From: Vandiemenella viatica
Lineage: Eukaryota; Arthropoda; Insecta; Orthoptera; Morabidae
Assembly: GCA_031002005.1 (NCBI GenBank)
Contig: JARYHS010013630.1
Coordinates: 235,297,539 to 235,361,538 of the forward strand
Reading direction: 5' to 3'
DNA length: 64,000 bases
In this document: one piece after another, positions 11,586 through 24,474 of the stretch
Layout of the letters: every line of letters starts with the position of its first letter
Numbering within the stretch: position 1 is the stretch's first letter
The notes under the pieces: generated by a model
The model's input: the letters and a program-made list of their open reading frames with translations, nothing else
What the model was told of the DNA's origin: nothing
Database searches by the model: none
Made by a program: the position numbers and the translations under genes

Positions 11586-11645
11586 GAATTGGTTATTGCT
11601 TCACTTAAATCCGATGAATTGGCTATTGCTTCACTTAAATCCGAT
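11586..11645. repeat. Direct tandem duplication, 2 x 30 bp
   Basis: The 30-base unit at 11586-11615 is repeated at 11616-11645 with a single difference (GGTTATTG versus GGCTATTG). A TATATATATATAC tract follows. Confidence 0.9.
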
Positions 11646-12241
11646 ACTGCTTATATATATATACTGGTATCTTGGAAACGGGCCTAACGAATTGGATGAT
11701 ATTTAATATTTAGTTAGATAACATTTGGTTCAATATTATCTAAATAGGTGTCTCTGCTAAAAAAAAATAAAAAATAATAAAAAAACACCATTGTTTTATA
11801 ACGTCATCTTGTACGAGTTCGAAGGTATGGTAAGCCTAAAGCGGCTTTAATGTTTGAATGAAAATTTCATATTCAGAACATTTTTTTGTTTCAATATTGT
11901 TAGAGTCTTCCTTGAAAACACGCAATTTTACCCAAAAAATTCTAACCCAACGCTATCTCGTACCTCCGTACTACATCCAATAGCTACAATGAATGTGTCG
12001 TAAAATTATTGTTAGCAAACTAGGCATCAAACAAATTATTGTTAGCTAAATTTTTCTATGGTTAGAACAAAGGAGCTGTGCACTTCAAAATGGCTAGGAA
12101 ACCTTTAAGAAAATCTCACTGTGACGAGTCTGTGTAATAATACAATAAAGACAAAAATCGTTACTGGTGAACAATCCGGCAAAGAGTACCTTTACCAAGA
12201 ATCACTCTTGAAAAATCAAAGGATCAACTCGGATGTGGGCG
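11646..12241. other. AT-rich stretch without recognised features
   Basis: Contains A-rich runs near 11760-11790 and no coding or repeat structure that I can name. Confidence 0.35.
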
Positions 12242-12345
12242 GCCGCGTAGCTCAGGCGGTACAGCATCTGACTACGGACATGACGACCGGGGACTGATCA
12301 CCATCGAAGCCGAGGTTTTTTCCCCGAAGCTGAACGTCCAGAACG
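12242..12345 (+). mobile_element. tRNA-derived SINE, head region
   Basis: The piece CGTAGCTCAGGCGGTACAG near 12245 matches a polymerase III A box (TRGCNNAGY-GG). A degenerate B-box-like region follows at about 12285-12305. The rest of the body ends where a MITE begins at 12372, so only the head is clear. It is a different family from the SINEs at 43741 and 55382. Confidence 0.5.
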
Positions 12346-12371
12346 GCTCCCCAGACCCACTCAGCCTAATA

Positions 12372-12641
12372 GGGGGTGTCCTTTAATTACGTGAGGTGTT
12401 TTTCCGGAATTCCCAACCCCCCCCCCACTGGTGAGATCTGTTCGTACCCCCTCCCCTCTAAAATGACGTGAGATACGCATTTCCACCCCCACCCTCCTGA
12501 TAGTCAACCTTGTAGTTTTTTTTTTTTTTTTTAGCTCTACTGTCCTTCAAGAATTTCGATACCTCACGTGGGATTTCAGTCGACCTCCCACCCGCTTGGT
12601 GAGATTTCGCCGGACCCCCTCTAGTAATTAATGGACGCCCC
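12372..12641. mobile_element. MITE with GGGGYGTCC termini, copy 1
   Basis: The left end reads GGGGTGTCCTTTAATTACGT and the reverse complement of the right end reads GGGGCGTCCATTAATTACTA, so the element is bounded by terminal inverted repeats of 25 bases or more. The interior has the C-rich runs (12420-12430, 12447-12457, 12483-12495) and a T run that are typical of a family I know from insect genomes as 'GGGGCGTCCATAAATTACGT' repeats. A second copy lies at 40763-41143. No transposase is encoded. Confidence 0.65.
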
Positions 12642-14559
12642 ATATCAAATGAACACCGCGTGGGGAAACTCTGTGGGAAAGTATAGAAAAATGGCCGGAC
12701 CCTGTCACTGACCACGGCACGTCCACTCTATTGCCTACTGTCTGGAAATAGGAATGCGGAGCTCTACCTCTGCTAATACTACAGGAATATGGCTTGAGGG
12801 CTGTTAAGAACCACTGTCCTTTTACCTCTTTGAATACTCTGATGCACCATGCAGTGACACCAATTTCCATTAAGATCTGCATTTGCCATGACAATACACT
12901 AAGCGCATGGTCAAAATCTTGACCCGTGACGATACGCTAAAAACGGTCACGGGCTTACACTAGTTTAGAATACAGTGTTGAACTATGTGTGTTCATGAAT
13001 TTTATATTTAACCGACTACATTTCTTAAGTAGGTAGATATGATATATATAAAGTTAATTTCTCACAACCACTCTAATCTTGCATGTTGAACAGAAATTGA
13101 AAGAATCTGAGTGAACTCGAAAACTCGGGTACTGCAAAAATAATACAGTTTTCCATTGCCATGTTTCATTTTAACAAATCATATTTTCATTTCTTCAAAC
13201 TAAAATCCGATGCTTGTAAAGTACACTTTTCCCTCGGTTATCTTTTTTTGCACTTATTCAACTTCAGTTATAGCAGTTTTTGAAGTCTCTTATTTCCCTT
13301 CTCACTTAATGAATTAGTGTTGTTTTCGTTTAACATCTTCAGCAATTTTTAATTCCTCTTTTAACCCACCATTTTAGAATTCTTTTGGAGATCCAATATT
13401 TTCAGCCTACTTCTTATCTAATATTCACTGTTCCTCTGATCTCAACATTTATATCTCCCTTGAAGCTTATTTTCGTTCCCAGTTAAGTTAGTTTCACTAT
13501 TTTTTAATAACACAGAACTGTAATTTCCCGAAATTTATTGAGATATGATATTGTTCTTAAAATATTGTTCTAATGTTTTGTTGTTTTTAAAAAAAAAAAT
13601 CCGTTTTTTCATAATTTTAATAAAATCTTCATGTCAGAATATTGTGTAAAATTAATTAGATAGAATATTCTGATAGGCAACAGTAGCATAGAGAACGCCG
13701 TTTTGAAATTTTGTAATGAAATATTTAAAGTTATTTAACTTGATTAGTGACGCCTCTAAGCAATCGGGACTTCTATTTCTAAGTCGCCTCTGTCTTGTGG
13801 TTATAAAACAGTTTTGTTCACACTTGTCAATAAGCCAAACACAAAATGTAGTCCAACCACCGACTGATATTAATTGGTACTCCACAAATACTTGGAAATG
13901 TTCGTAGATTGTAGAGACATTAACCAATTGAGAAATATACACACGAATTAACAACACTTACTTTATTCCAGAAAATCAATCAGTTTTTAACAGCTCAGCA
14001 CAGCCACGGAAATACAGTTCGTTACACATGATGATTACTTCCTCTTCGCACTACTCACGGTTTCTATTTCAGATGTCCGTCATTCAATTACAGTTACTTA
14101 CTTGCAAGTCCACACGCTGCTCTATTATGATACTTTATCACTACACAACTTAGCACCAAAAAGGTTCAAACACGTTCATCCCACGGAACGACAAGGCAAA
14201 GACTCTACAATTACGACACAAGCCAGTATACGCGTACATCGAGCGGCTGCTATTGATATCGCTTTCACTCATCCTTAGACGATAAGAAATGTCGAAATAA
14301 AGCAAAAGATAAGTGGACCTTTTTAAAATAATGTGACACTGAGTATATATTTAAAAAGGCATCTTGAATATTGGGTTAACCTACATGATAGCTTTATTTG
14401 TAAAATAGCTTCTATTTACCTGTTCCTGTACTTTAATGTTTAAATTGCAGTTTGTTAACATTTTTGTTTTATCAGTGTTCTGAAAGCGTATTTCTCATTC
14501 TTTTTTTAATGGAGAAAATGCGTAAAAAAACTAAAACATAATTACATTGAACAAGCGTT
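12642..14559. other. Unannotated stretch
   Basis: Frames on both strands at 13652-13957 overlap each other and have no known motif. Nothing else was recognised. Confidence 0.35.
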
Positions 14560-14670
14560 TGAATTAATTGTAGTGTGCACAGCAAAGGTATTAGCTTTGG
14601 TGCTGAGCACCCTCTGCCACCCACAATTTTGTGAATTGCAGAGTATATATGTAGATGAAGATGTAGATAC
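14560..14670 (+). mobile_element. LINE 3' tail fragment with GATGTA microsatellite end
   Basis: The sequence ends in GCAGAGTATATATGTAGATG followed by further AGATG(T)A units. A tail of the form 'GCAGAGTATNNATGTAGATGTAGATG' is the 3' end of a LINE family common in orthopteran-type genomes, as I remember it. Only about 100 bases are present. Confidence 0.4.
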
Positions 14671-15878
14671 GTCGTAACAAAGTTGCCTGTGTCAAAAAGT
14701 ATGCAAATTATTTTAAGGAAAAGTAAAGGTGGCGACAACAATAAAAAGAACATTACTTTGGGCGAGTTACAAATACTGCTCTGTCACAAATGTGGAAGCT
14801 GTTTTACTCAATGGCCGCAACGCTGGATAATTGGTCCTGCCATAAACCGCACACAGGGGTATTTAATACAAAAAGCGGATCAAAAGTCAAAATTTTTTTT
14901 TAGCAAATTCCAAGAACCCGTATATACCTGACTCGAGGCAAATGTCTATACAATAACAATCAGCTATATTTTTTAGATAAGCTTCATTCCCCACCCTGTG
15001 AACAGTCATCTTCTGAGCACATTCCAAAACCCACGTACTGTTACCAAGCAAATACAAGAAAATTATAAGTTGTACCAATTTAATTTGTGAGCGATGTTAA
15101 GTGAGTAGTGGTGACTTTAATGATGGATATTGTTCAGCCAGGTACCTAGAACTGAAATAATAGTAACATACATCCAAAAGTATCGCACAACTTTATTTCT
15201 GTACATTTTTTTAAGCTGACTCATTTTGTACTGATTTTTTTATTACGAAAAGTATTAAAGAGTGATTTTGTTATATTTCCGGACCTTTCCCGAGTCTGAT
15301 TTCTCGTGTGGTATTAGTTTAGTGTACTATCTTGGTGTTTCATTGGAAATTAGGTGCCAAAAAGTGCCAAACGTCTATGTATTCGAAAAATTTCTAGATT
15401 ATTTACAATGAAACAAACCTACTTTTCTTCCGTCACATTAATTCATCTAAGATTTTCTTTGTTATGGGCTCTTCTGGTATCATGCTCATGACCCGAAAAG
15501 TTATTTATGATATGATTAAATACGAGAAAGGAAATGATTTCGTGTAAAAGTTGTAATTAGTCGAGGAAAATATTTTAAATCAACCGACATTCGCGGTCGA
15601 ACAAACGCAACAGCACGAACAAAAGTTTTCAAGGCTTAAATTTGAAATTAAAAGAAAATGGCAGGCTGCTTAGAGAACTGAGAGAGTGATTATAAATAAA
15701 TACCATGATTTGTTCAAAAGATGTATCGAAATCCCCATAAAATCCAATCCGACCATTGTGGGTCGGCGTAGAAAATCTTTCGATGATTTGACCGATTTTA
15801 GCAAATGGTGTACGGAGAGATAATAGGTATAAACAAAACATTGATTGACAGGTTTTATACTATTATGTGAACGATATA
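14671..15878. other. Unannotated stretch
   Basis: No motif-bearing frame, terminal repeat or tandem repeat recognised. Confidence 0.35.
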
Positions 15879-16079
15879 TAGTGTGTTCAGTCTGCCAGTA
15901 AAGGCCCCTGCCAGGCAGACCTCACACACAACGCGCCTGCATGCCGGGATACATATACGACTCCAAACAGGCGCAAAACAAACCAGGAAAACAAATAGAA
16001 TCATCTAGAAGCTAAGTGGGACTATTTCTTACAGAGGTCGCCGTACTACCACACAACAGAATTCCTGCGCCAGGCCGCC

Positions 16080-16087
16080 TATATAAG
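16080..16087 (+). promoter_or_regulatory. TATA box of the solo LTR
   Basis: TATATAAG sits 196 bases inside the LTR, in a GC-rich context, with the presumed start site about 25-35 bases downstream near CCGCCAGTTCCAGCC. It would drive transcription on the + strand. Confidence 0.75.
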
Positions 16088-16281
16088 CGTAGCCGGCCGC
16101 TCCACCGCCAGTTCCAGCCTGACCGCTGAACCCGCGTCAACTACAGAAGACCACCGGAAGTTCGCGAGAAGTAGAAGCCGTCACTCTACCCCGGATCAGG
16201 ACCAGGCTGAAATTCTCGACGGTCTTCTGATAACTGTACCCACATTTGTTTATGATTTACCTGTTGTATTGTGTACCGAGT

Positions 16282-16287
16282 AATAAA
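16282..16287 (+). terminator. Polyadenylation signal of the solo LTR
   Basis: AATAAA lies 33 bases before the LTR end, at the position expected for the end of the R region. Confidence 0.7.
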
Positions 16288-16324
16288 CTTCAAGGAACCG
16301 TTAAGTGTAGTTCACTTCATAGTG

Positions 16325-17080
16325 GGCACAAGATATATATATATAAAAATATTCCTCACTGCCACGAAAATTTTAAGATGTACTGTACACTGAACTGTAC
16401 ACGTTGCATCCAATGTCACCTATACAAGAAGTATTTATTGAGGGCCCATTTATAATAGAGTATGCACTTTTGCCGATAGGCAATCTGTCAGAAGCAGCAG
16501 CAGAAGCTAGAACAAATATTTTCGACGATTTAGAGAGACACTCTAGAAAACTTAGTTGCGTTTAGTGCAACACAGATGTCATTAATAGGCTATCATTGAC
16601 TTAGGATCCGTATTTGAGCTTCATCAGGCACAAAACCCCCAAAACATCTAAATCATTCAATCTAGAAACTATTAAAATATTACTTTAACGGGACCCGAGT
16701 ACTCAAGAAGAGAACGAGCCATAAGGTGAAGGTTCCGACGACGAAGGATGGGATGGTTCGTCAGAATGATGTTTTAGTGTACAGTACAAGTATGATTATT
16801 GTTTAGGTATTCTGCAAATATTCACTTAATATGTTATAAAGTGTATGAACACAGTACATGTTTTTTATTATTACTCCTACTTCACAGTTATAACTTCTAA
16901 TACACAAAAGAAGCGAAACAAAAATCCGAATTATGTAGAAATAATTTTGATCGACTTTTTGTGTCAAATACCCCTGAGTGAACCGGTGGTATCAATTTGT
17001 TGTTTAAATAGTGAAATAGTTGGAGAAACATTCCGTCAATAAACTTGGTCAAAAACTTCCAGACTTCCGAACCAATTAAG
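16325..17080. other. Unannotated stretch
   Basis: Flanking DNA of the solo LTR. No frame with a known motif was found. Confidence 0.35.
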
Positions 17081-17124
17081 AGCCTAATTCCATGTGTGAG
17101 TGTAGACTTTCCCGGCGTATTGAT

Positions 17125-17359
17125 GCAATTATATCCTCTCGGGTGTCCAGCCGGAAGGTGTTGTATAAACTCGACGTTTCGACAGCTAGCTCTGCCATCT
17201 TCATCAAGTGTCAGGTCTCTTCTAACTATCGAAAGCTGACTTCGAGGTGCTGACAGTCAGTTTGTGACAGCTAGAAGACACCTGAAATCTGATGAAGACA
17301 GCAGAAATCTAGTGTTTATACAACACCATCCGGCTGGACACCCGAGAGGTTTTTATTGC
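17125..17359. mobile_element. Small fold-back element with hammerhead-like cores (Penelope-type terminal repeat?)
   Basis: The outer 45 bases or so are inverted repeats: left GCAATTATATCCTCTCGGG, right (reverse complement) GCAATAAAAACCTCTCGGG, both continuing through TGTCCAGCCGG and GTTGTATAAAC. On the minus strand the left arm reads TTGATGAAGATGGCAG, then a loop, CTGTC and GAAACGTC, which resembles a hammerhead ribozyme core (CUGANGA, stem II, GAAA). The right arm on the + strand has a more decayed version (CTGATGAAGACAGCAGAAAT). Hammerheads are known in the terminal repeats of Penelope-like elements; that link is inference. AGCCTAATTCCA occurs just outside on both sides (17081-17092 and 17360-17371). 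Confidence 0.55.
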
Positions 17360-17371
17360 AGCCTAATTCCA

Positions 17372-19289
17372 GCTTGTTATAACAAAATGTTTTGTTTTTT
17401 TTCTGTTGCATGTCGATCAATTGTAGAACTTAGGTCACGTACTTCATCGACGACTAGTTAAGAATTTTCCCCACCTATTCCTTGTAAAGCGGTGAATGTT
17501 GTTAATTTACGAGGAACAAGGAGCCTTTCACCGTCTCATCGAAAGTCGGATTGCGACATCCTTGACCGCGATGAATACACCTTACCGCGAGTCGCTTTGA
17601 GGAAGACTGCTTGCAACCACTTTAAAACTAGTCGACAAAGACAAGAGGACCAAATACCAGCCTCATCTTTGTCAAGCAACACCGCACTGGCTTCGGTCAT
17701 CAACAGACTGTCCCCATGTATGAAGTGTTAATAGTGTGTGGGAAATTCTCCTCACAAAAATTGTGCCCTTAATGACACTTCAGTGGAAGCTGAAAATACT
17801 ATATCAGAACACAAAGTTCAATAATTTGTGAACTGTTATCTTTAATTATTCGTTTTTGTTGCCTTTAAATTTGGAATAAACAGCAGGTAAGGTGTTTTTT
17901 TTTAAATTGGTATTTTATTAATATCTATTCGAAGTTTAGTCAAAATTCGTTAAATGTTTCAATATCATGAAATGATAGCCCATTATGATTTATCAGTCAA
18001 TTAGTAATAACAAGGAACAAACCGTTTCAAATATTCACATTGCATGGGGAGACAAAGTGAAGAAAATTACGCTTAAGTATAATGAAACACAAATTAAATC
18101 GAGTTAAAGAAGATGAAGTTCATTACACATTTGCCAAGCAGATAATTTATCTAGCAGCTCAGGGCAGCTATTAGACGAGGGGAAGAAGTGCGGAAGTGTT
18201 TTGTAAGAACATTTCCCCATTTACTATCATCCGATTGTGAATCACTGTTTTACACAGGATTTCACTGATCTATTTACACTTAGTTATCGCAACGGTTTTC
18301 GTACTGTGATGTTAATCTCTATAGCTAGCCCAATATTGAATTATTATTCTGGCTACGTATTTTAACTCTGTTAGTCTATTATTAACAGAAACTCTGGCGC
18401 ATAACTATTTCCTTTTACCTATGAACCTCACTGCTTTTTGTGTTCATTTATAGTCCTATGATAACAAAAACCTCGTGTCATTTCATTTAAAATTGCAAAA
18501 CACGTATATAAGGTTACCTTGATACAATTTTCAGATGTTTCTCCATTTTATTCTGCCTCAGATAAAGTGGTCACAAAGAAATATATTTACTTGTGAAACC
18601 ATTCGAATCATTAATACTTTGTTCACCATTTCATTAAGCAAGAGTTAAAGGATATGGCAGATCAACTAACCGCATTCCAACATTTTGTCTTTTTCTGCGC
18701 TAGTTCCATTTCTACATTCAAAAAATCTACGAATTTCTGGTAGATAATATTTTTTGCTTGTAATTTTAGATATTTAAGATGTACATAAACAGATCCTACT
18801 CAAAATTTGACTTTGACCAATCATATGGAGTACAAATTATTTTGTGGCTTTTGTTAAACAGTTTTAAAGAAAGGAAGTTATTTTTTTCCTGATGTTTAGG
18901 CAGTTTAAAATTTCAGTTTTAAATGTACCTATTAATCGAAAAAAACACACAGTAATTGTAGCAGTAAAATTACAGTCAATGGAATCTAAAAAATGCTGGA
19001 TTTTAAATATGTAGAACTCTTGAAATGGAATTTTGTAAATGAAATTTTATTAAAATTAAATTAAATTTCATCTACTATTTCCAGCAGTAGTAATTTCCGT
19101 ATTATTAAGTATTCTGTTTACTACTAATCACACTGTACAGCAGTTGAATTAGAGACAGCTGCAGTTATGCAAATATGGTGCTGTAGACGGATAACGTGAG
19201 CAGTGATCCGACGATACTAGTAATTCTAACTGTATTAATAATAGTCGAACCCTGTATTGGTAAGACGAACAGTCAAAGTGCATCTGAGC
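17372..19289. other. Unannotated stretch
   Basis: A frame at 17492-17731 encodes 79 residues rich in Ser and Arg with no motif I recognise. The rest is AT-rich with no named structure. Confidence 0.35.
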
Positions 19290-19790
19290 GTGGGAAAATT
19301 GTATGGGTCGGACGGTTGGAACATTTCACATTGTGTAGGCACTGGTTTTTTTCACAAACCACTCTGCAAAGGGGACAGCGTGTGAATAGCGACTTCGGTA
19401 AAATCATGCCTCCCAGGGCTAAATGCCGTGGAAAACAGCGGACTGATGATCTGGGTCATCATTGGTTAATCCACATTGCATCAACGGATAAGCGAGCCAT
19501 ATCTCACTTGGCATAATGCTGGTGCACGACAACGTTGAAGCAGCTTGACCACCCAGAACAACTTCTCACTATCGGGTATAGAAACCACCGTCGCTACTAC
19601 TGATCGCACACCAAGACCAAGGGGTGTAAAAATTAGCGTATGCACGGGAAACTTGGACAATATATCCTAGAAATGTGGAAAAATGTTTGCTGCACTGACG
19701 AATCTAGATTGAAGTTGGATCGTGATCATCGTGCCGATGGTAAGATAAGAATGAAACGTTCGTGGGGGTTGAAGTGTGCTTCTTATGAGG
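19290..19790 (+). pseudogene. Tc1-like transposase, decayed
   Basis: Reading across several frames gives pieces in the correct order for a Tc1-type (DD34E) transposase. They include VGRLE near 19305, a helix-turn-helix region with RGKQRTDD near 19430, then a segment ending in WKNVCCTDESRLKLD near 19675-19720, which matches the WKNVLFSDESRF motif around the first catalytic Asp. DGKIRMKRSWG follows, in the place of DGRxRVWR. The DDE core beyond this is missing or unreadable. Stops interrupt the frame near 19515 and between the blocks, so it is a fossil. I did not find its terminal repeats. Confidence 0.7.
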
Positions 19791-22700
19791 ATAATGTAAA
19801 AATAATGTATTAAATATCTCGTTGCATTAAACTTTTATATATAGTTGGTTGTAATCATTTCGACTGCGAAAAAAAAATCATGTTTCGTTAAGTGCGATTT
19901 CCATTACAGTACCAGGATAGATATTCATAGAGTTTCATACGTTATGCAGACCTCGTGCTCCAGGACTAAAATTAGGTATATTTTATCTTAATGCGGCATC
20001 CAGATACTGAGAAATAAAGAAAAAAAATGTGTGTGTTCGTTTCGTTGATTTTGATGGGTTTTTGAACACTGCACAGTCCCTGGTCCCAAGAGTAAAATAT
20101 TATATGTTTTATTTCGATATGATGTTAAAAATATAAGAAATTAATATATTTTTAAAGATAAGTCATTTCTCGCTGACGAAATATCTGACGGAATATTTAC
20201 CAACGGCATCTTCAATCATTTAAATTATCTCACTATATCTGCGACATTCTTGACTATGTGTAGCCTATAAATTAGGAGGTCAAATTTTTTGTGACAGTAA
20301 TTTCCATAGAAGGCCTTACTATTTATAAAATAAAAAAGCTCAAGTAAACGAAGTTACGGCTGGTTAAAATGATAATTTAGTTAATAACATTCATTTCCAA
20401 AGTAACTTTAAAGATTAAACTGTGATGGACGACAAGGACTGTATTGTTTCCTATGTGAACTTACCTCCATGCAGTCGCTGAATCTGCTCTTGTTTTCCTT
20501 CATCCAATAATTAATACTGTCAAAATCCTCACGTTATCTTCTTTTTGTCAAATTGTGGTACAGTACCTGGTAGTTCTTATGTATTAGTGAAACTTAATGT
20601 AATAACGATTTATTAAACAACGGTATTATAGAAAGTTGTTGGAATAATGCTCGAGAGCAGGAAATGTTGCAAGCAAGCATTCACTCCAAAATTAGGAGGA
20701 GCATCCTCACATAGCTTCCCAAGGTTCAAACTGCTGGTAGATGCGTTGGTGTGTCCGATGATCGGGAAGGATTTAGTTGCGTCGTAGACTATCCAAGAAC
20801 AACATCTATATATTAATACGCTAAGTGAAAACTTAAGATACATTTTTAAGAATATTGCGCGTACGGAGAAGTGTAAGATTTGACATAGTTAAAGTTTATA
20901 TGTAGAAGATTTGCAGGAAGCTAAAATCTATATATAATATGCATTACAAATACATTAAATTAAATTAGATAAAACGCTCTCTCTCCTACGTAGTTCGCTC
21001 AGATGCCGCCAGTTCTTGGCGTTGCTTCACCTGTCGGTTGCAATAAGTAAAATTATACAGAAAAAACTATTAGGAAGAAGCTATGAAACCGTAACTGTCT
21101 TATCAACGAATTAAAAATTTTAAATGAATCTGACATTTCTTAGTTCTCCTCACTACCGCTAACCATAAAAATTTCACTTTCAAAATAATTTATATTTTTC
21201 GTCGGACATTGGATTCCGTGTCATGCGGCAGAAGGTAGGTGCATTGTTTCTCCAAAACTGGATGTACTTATTAAAACATCAGGCAACAATTTTCAGAGCT
21301 TTGCTGCTCTAGCCTCGAGGTTTCGTTGGAAAATGGCGACGGAACGACGTAGATTTTTCTTTATGAGTGGGCGACATTATTTCCGGACCTGATAGTGGGG
21401 CGTGACGGCCACTACTCAGTGGCGCCAGGGGTGGTGGCCGTCGAAAGCACTATCGCCACCTCATGCTCCGTTACCCATCGCTACCCTAAGTGTTTTAAAT
21501 CTGTTCAGCCACAACATTGTCCGAAGGCATTGAAAATTCCTGGCAGGAAACCACAATATTTTTCTGGAATCACAGTTGAAACATTTGATGGCTGGAAGGA
21601 GAGCAGAAGTTAAAATTAAATTGGAATAATGATAATTGTTTTCCAAATTCACTAACGCTACTCTATTGACGTCAAATATATATGACCACAAATATAATAG
21701 TTGTTCCACATTCCTTTAATTAGTTGGTTATGTTTATAATATTTTGTATCTAGGTTAATATAATTTTTATATTAGACCCAAATTTGTAAATTGGATGTTA
21801 CTGTTCTCAATTGCTTAAATTACCCAATTTGTCACTTTACAGTAGTGTGGACGAATAGTAGTCTTTTTTTTAATTTTGTTGCGATCATTAACTTAATAGG
21901 GTCTAAAAATAATTTTAGTGAGTTGTTTCTGTCACCCTTTGGAAATCTTCTAGGGTGAGCTTGATACATGGTTAAGTATAACATCAGCAGAACGCCAGGG
22001 AAGATGTGGTGTAGAGGAACTTTGCAACAGGTAAATACTTAGGGCTAAACAGATTTTTCTTGTTTGCACCGCTTGGTCACAGGACATGTGGATTGTCACC
22101 TAACACGGGAAGTTCTCTGTATATGCTGAACACAGCAGAGTCTACATTCTACTCGTCCGTAGCAGGAATAAATTTGAGATATCGCACATATTTTCTCATG
22201 AATATATCGCTCATGCGGTGAGGATGAAATGTTAATATTTTAGTAGGATTGGAATGCGATTAGAGAAGATAAGTAGGCCTGTATATATTTTTTTGACTTA
22301 GGCTATGAAGAAAATTCTCATAATACTGAGCGTAAGATTTCTTCCAATAGTGTGAAAATGTAGAGAATATATCAGAGATAAACTATATTTACATATGCCA
22401 GATAGACTTCAGGTTTAAGCTAAGATCAACAATATAATTGTTATTAATTAATCATTTTTCTTGCGCGTGGTCATTTAAAAATCTGCGATCTTGTTGCCTT
22501 AATGACAAGGAATGCTTTTTACTATTGTTTTTTGTGTTGTTATATCCTAATAATCACATAATGAAACTCGACCATGGCTACTATCAACATCAACTATGCC
22601 GCCATCATATAATAGAAACACCAATCTGCACATTCGATCAGGAGATTTTCTAGCTCAAACATATCCTGTTATCCTGTCGACAGTGCTGCAGTGCATTCAC

Positions 22701-24474
22701 TTTTACAGGCGCCAAGAAGGGCTCTCAGTCAGATTTCCAATGAATGTCACTACCCTTCTATAAATGCAAAATGAACGGTTCACAACACAATAATCCGTTT
22801 CCTCCAAGACACTAACAAACATATTTGAAGTGTCAGCTCCACATGAAGCTCATGCCAAGTCACAGGGAGGGAAGAAAAAGAACCAGTATATGAGGCTGCT
22901 AAATAAGTGGCTGGCTGAATTATCTCAGAGAGAAGCCCCCCTCCCATAAAAAAACCCCTAGAAAATTGAATTATTTTACAGGAATCAATAGGATTAACTG
23001 CATCAGCTTAACACGAGGAATCGGTTAATATGCATGGTTTCACAGAACCAATTAAAAACTTAATAATATTTTATCCATGATGGATTGGTGGAACTCCCGC
23101 GACTGTGATGTCACACCCATAATTAAAAACTTACAACCCATAATTAAAAACTTGTTTTACTTGATTGAATTTTATGTGCACTCAATTAGACTAAACAGAC
23201 ACTAATTTCCCTATAATCACCTATGACATTACTGTCGATCTGTTCACAGAAGCGCATATATACGATTTTATTTTATATACACTTGTAATTATAGCTTTAA
23301 AACATATTGAAACATACACCACTGCTCTTTTCAATTAAGCATATCCAACAAATAAAAGCGTAATGCACCAGTGCATCAAATTCAGAATTTAATTGGAAAG
23401 TATAGTTTATACTGCAATAGTACAGATTAGTTTCAAATCGCACCAAGGTATATGTATCGAAAATAAAGTAAGTACGAAAGGTGGTAGATTGAAACCTTTT
23501 ATTAAATCCTTTTCCCACTTTACAACAGGTACATACATTCATTAGCAAACAAAATGTTACTGGAATTACATTTAAAAGGAGAAAATAGATTCATTCTGAG
23601 AAATTTTGTGATAATGCTCTCAGTTCTGCGATGATTATTTCATGGCAAATCTGATGTAAAACTAAAATCAAAAAATTAATTTGAGAAGTACTACTTGCAA
23701 CGTATTTGCTTAAGATGCGTTTTAGTTTTAATTACTTACAGTGTATCATAGCATCGGCTTTTTTAAAATTTCAATATCCTTTTGTCTCCGTTGATAATCC
23801 TGTTTTGACACTTTGTGGAGCATCAAACTTATAACAATTCCATATTCTATACGTCTGCAGTTCAAGAGTTTCTGGAGAAAGCCTGCAGCTATGCACGTCG
23901 AAGGTCCATTACGTTGGCAATCACTTTTATTTCCTTGAGGTCCTGAAACTGAAGAGGTGGCCTGGACCCGTCGTCTCAACACGAGCAAGTAATTTAAATG
24001 GTAATTAACAACGCAGAGCTCGGCAGAACTATTAATAAACAATGAGCGTTGCGCCGGCTGGGCGGTGGCGTGTTAGGCGGGACAGCCTAATGGCCGGCTT
24101 AGCGCTGTTTGTCGCAGCCGAGGTAATAGCTCCCCTTATCTGAGGCCACAGCTTAACGCTTTAAAATTGGTAAATCAATTTCTGAGCACGCTCTCCCATC
24201 TTCCCACCCAAGGGGTTTAAATTGTGGATCGCCGCTTCACAAGGAAGCGCATCTTCAGAAACCTCAAACACGTCGAGAGAGAATACGTCCATATCCCGAG
24301 ACGCATAATAATTTTTTACTAATAGTTTTGAAAAAAAATTACAATGTAAGTACGAAATTCAGTATTCTTTACAACAGACGAATGTATTTGTGATTATGTT
24401 ACCGGAAATTATAGTTCCAGATCAATTCGAGGAGGAATAAATAAGATTTCCCCCCCTTTTCCAGTTTTACGCCT
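19791..24474. other. Long unannotated stretch
   Basis: About 4.7 kb without an assignable gene. It includes an imperfect hairpin at 21391-21454 and a short direct repeat of CCCATAATTAAAAACTT near 23114-23155. A GC-rich patch at 24050-24130 has the inverted words GCCGGC and AGCCTAATGGCC. None points to a known element. Confidence 0.35.
21391..21454. repeat. Imperfect 64-base hairpin
   Basis: GATAGTG (21391) pairs with CACTATC (21448-21454), and inside it GACGGCCAC (21404-21412) pairs with GTGGCCGTC (21434-21442), around a GC-rich loop. It may be a small fold-back repeat. No flanking duplication was seen. Confidence 0.6.

Larger units (their letters stand above)
15884..16319 (+). mobile_element. 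Solo LTR of an LTR retrotransposon
   Basis: The 436-base segment begins TGTTCAG and ends ACTTCA, giving the canonical TG...CA boundaries, and is flanked on both sides by the same five bases, TAGTG (15879-15883 and 16320-16324), a target-site duplication of the usual length. Inside are a TATA box (16080-16087) and, about 200 bases further on, AATAAA (16282-16287), placed as expected for U3, R and U5. The LTR is far more GC-rich than its surroundings. No internal gag-pol region adjoins it, so it is a solo LTR left by recombination between the two LTRs of a former element. The superfamily cannot be told from the LTR alone. Confidence 0.88.

Noticed and set aside
17492..17731. 79-codon frame rich in Ser and Arg
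   Set aside because: No recognisable domain, no splice context, and no nearby element to which it could belong.
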